NCBI GenBank assembly: GCA_016703745.1
Contig: JADJBK010000006.1
Span: 2,046,001-2,110,000 of the forward strand
Reading direction: 5' to 3'
Source: Nitrosomonas sp.
GTDB lineage: Bacteria; Pseudomonadota; Gammaproteobacteria; Burkholderiales; Nitrosomonadaceae
DNA: 64,000 bases
In this document: positions 63,193 through 64,000 of the stretch, piece by piece
Layout: each line of letters begins with the position of its first letter
Position numbering within the stretch: the stretch's first letter is position 1
Made by a program: the position numbers and the translations under genes
Notes under the pieces: model-generated
Told to the model about the DNA's origin: nothing
Databases searched by the model: none
Seen by the model: only the letters and a program-made list of their open reading frames with translations

Positions 63193-64000
63193 CGTGCGGT
63201 TTCCTCATTATCCGTATAGGCGAGCTCCATACCCTGCTCCGCGAGTTCATCAAAGAAAAAATGGGTTGCTGTCAGCTGCGCATCTTTTGTTTGTAACTGG
63301 TTCATGGCATGACGAAACGCGGCGGAACCAACCAGCCCTCGGGTGTACCAGGATATGTGTTTACGTGCCATGCGTACCCCCGAGTATTCTCCATAAAATT
63401 CATATAATTCATGGAGATGATTGATCAGAATGCGGCGGATTTCTACGGTGGTTGGTGGAGGCATATACTCGCCAGTCATCAGAAAATGTTCAATTTCTCG
63501 AAAAATCCATGGTCTGCCCTGTGCAGCGCGTCCGATCATGACGGCATCGGCACCTGTATCAGCCAGTACCTGTCTGGCTTTTTGTGGGGAAGTAATATCA
63601 CCATTGGCGATAACAGGTATGCGGATCGCCGTTTTAACCAGCGAAATCGTTTCATATTCTGCTTCTCCCCGGTAAGCGCAGGCACGAGTTCGACCATGAA
63701 TTGCCAGCGCCTGAATGCCGGCATCCTCGGCGATACGCGCAATGGCCAATGCATTTTTATGATCTGGATCCCAACCGGTTCGGATTTTAAGTGTGACTGG
63801 AATATCGACTGCATTCACCACTGCCTGCAGAATTTTGCTGACCAGACTTTCATCTTTCATCAAGGCGGATCCCGCCATGACATTGCAAATCTTTTTAGCC
63901 GGGCAGCCCATATTAATATCAATAATTTCAGCGCCTTGTTCAGCATTGTGTCTGGCAGCATCGGCCATCATCAATGGGTCGGCACCTGCAATCTGCACCG
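63189..64000 (-). CDS. dusB: tRNA-dihydrouridine synthase B (5' part beyond window)
   Basis: The frame runs to the right edge, so the N-terminus is missing; about 270 residues are visible. This flavoenzyme reduces uridine in the D loop of tRNA. Visible motifs are IIDINMGCPAKKICN with the catalytic Cys, TLKIRTGWD, HGRTRACAYRGEAEY, VIANGDITSPQKA and VMIGRAAQGRPWIF for FMN phosphate. The stop overlaps the fis start. Confidence 0.95.
   Translation of the reverse strand, partial: VQIAGADPLMMADAARHNAEQGAEIIDINMGCPAKKICNVMAGSALMKDESLVSKILQAVVNAVDIPVTLKIRTGWDPDHKNALAIARIAEDAGIQALAIHGRTRACAYRGEAEYETISLVKTAIRIPVIANGDITSPQKARQVLADTGADAVMIGRAAQGRPWIFREIEHFLMTGEYMPPPTTVEIRRILINHLHELYEFYGEYSGVRMARKHISWYTRGLVGSAAFRHAMNQLQTKDAQLTATHFFFDELAEQGMELAYTDNEETAR

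Overview
The window looks like the chromosome of a betaproteobacterial ammonia oxidiser of the Nitrosomonas type. This is inferred from gene content: a CopC copper gene set, Cu(I)-type CusCBA efflux, secreted NPCA-repeat Cys-rich proteins, PEP-CTERM proteins with a PrsT-type TPR lipoprotein, REP-associated transposase relics, and the dusB-fis-purH-purD order. No 16S rRNA or amo gene is present to prove it. I see no complete tRNA, no rRNA and no CRISPR array.

Layout. 1-1.8 kb: the tail of an unknown gene, a membrane fatty-acid desaturase and a small secreted protein. 2.1-8.3 kb: a cusC-cusB-cusA copper/silver efflux operon whose adaptor carries a fused CusF domain. 8.5-12.7 kb: a mobile patch with an inverted IS66 remnant, an IS5-type end relic, two NPCA-repeat genes (one a cytochrome c lipoprotein), and an internally deleted IS66-type element bounded by perfect 50-bp direct repeats inside a decayed REP-associated transposase. 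12.8-16.8 kb: an accessory unit of AhpD-like protein, putative anti-sigma factor, ECF sigma factor, GDCCVxC protein and haloalkane-dehalogenase-like hydrolase, divergent from a DcmR-like MEDS-domain regulator. 17-19.4 kb: fdxA, xth, and rpoH with a perfect CIRCE operator. 19.5-22.6 kb: a TlpA-like protein, a BNR protein, CopC and a lipoprotein. 22.6-26.9 kb: a two-gene RND pump. 26.9-33.7 kb: an iscR-sufA-sufBCDSU-nfu operon behind two tandem IscR type-1 sites. 33.8-39.3 kb: UDP-HexNAc epimerase, UDP-HexNAc dehydrogenase and PrsT. 39.4-45.4 kb: acetyl-CoA synthetase, an MBL-fold hydrolase, and an AbgT-type transporter split by an IS5-family element with a CTAA duplication. 45.5-52.8 kb: a PhoX-like protein, a second transposase relic with a REP hairpin, two PEP-CTERM proteins, a TonB-dependent receptor and a DUF1624 membrane protein. 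52.8-53.9 kb: decayed DNA with a 48-nt 3' piece of a tRNA-Thr gene. 53.9-59.9 kb: a tightly coupled four-gene operon on the minus strand that I read as an unusual exopolysaccharide synthesis and export system. 60-64 kb: purD, purH, fis and dusB.

The two most promising candidates for undescribed systems are the 53.9-59.9 kb operon and the 12.8-16.8 kb unit. The first combines a processive GT2 synthase, an HlyD adaptor, a TolC protein fused to a GH18-like barrel, and a zinc-ribbon protein with a degenerate GGDEF domain that keeps its RxxD I-site. The second combines a DcmR-like regulator, an Asp-nucleophile hydrolase, and an ECF sigma/zinc-finger pair.
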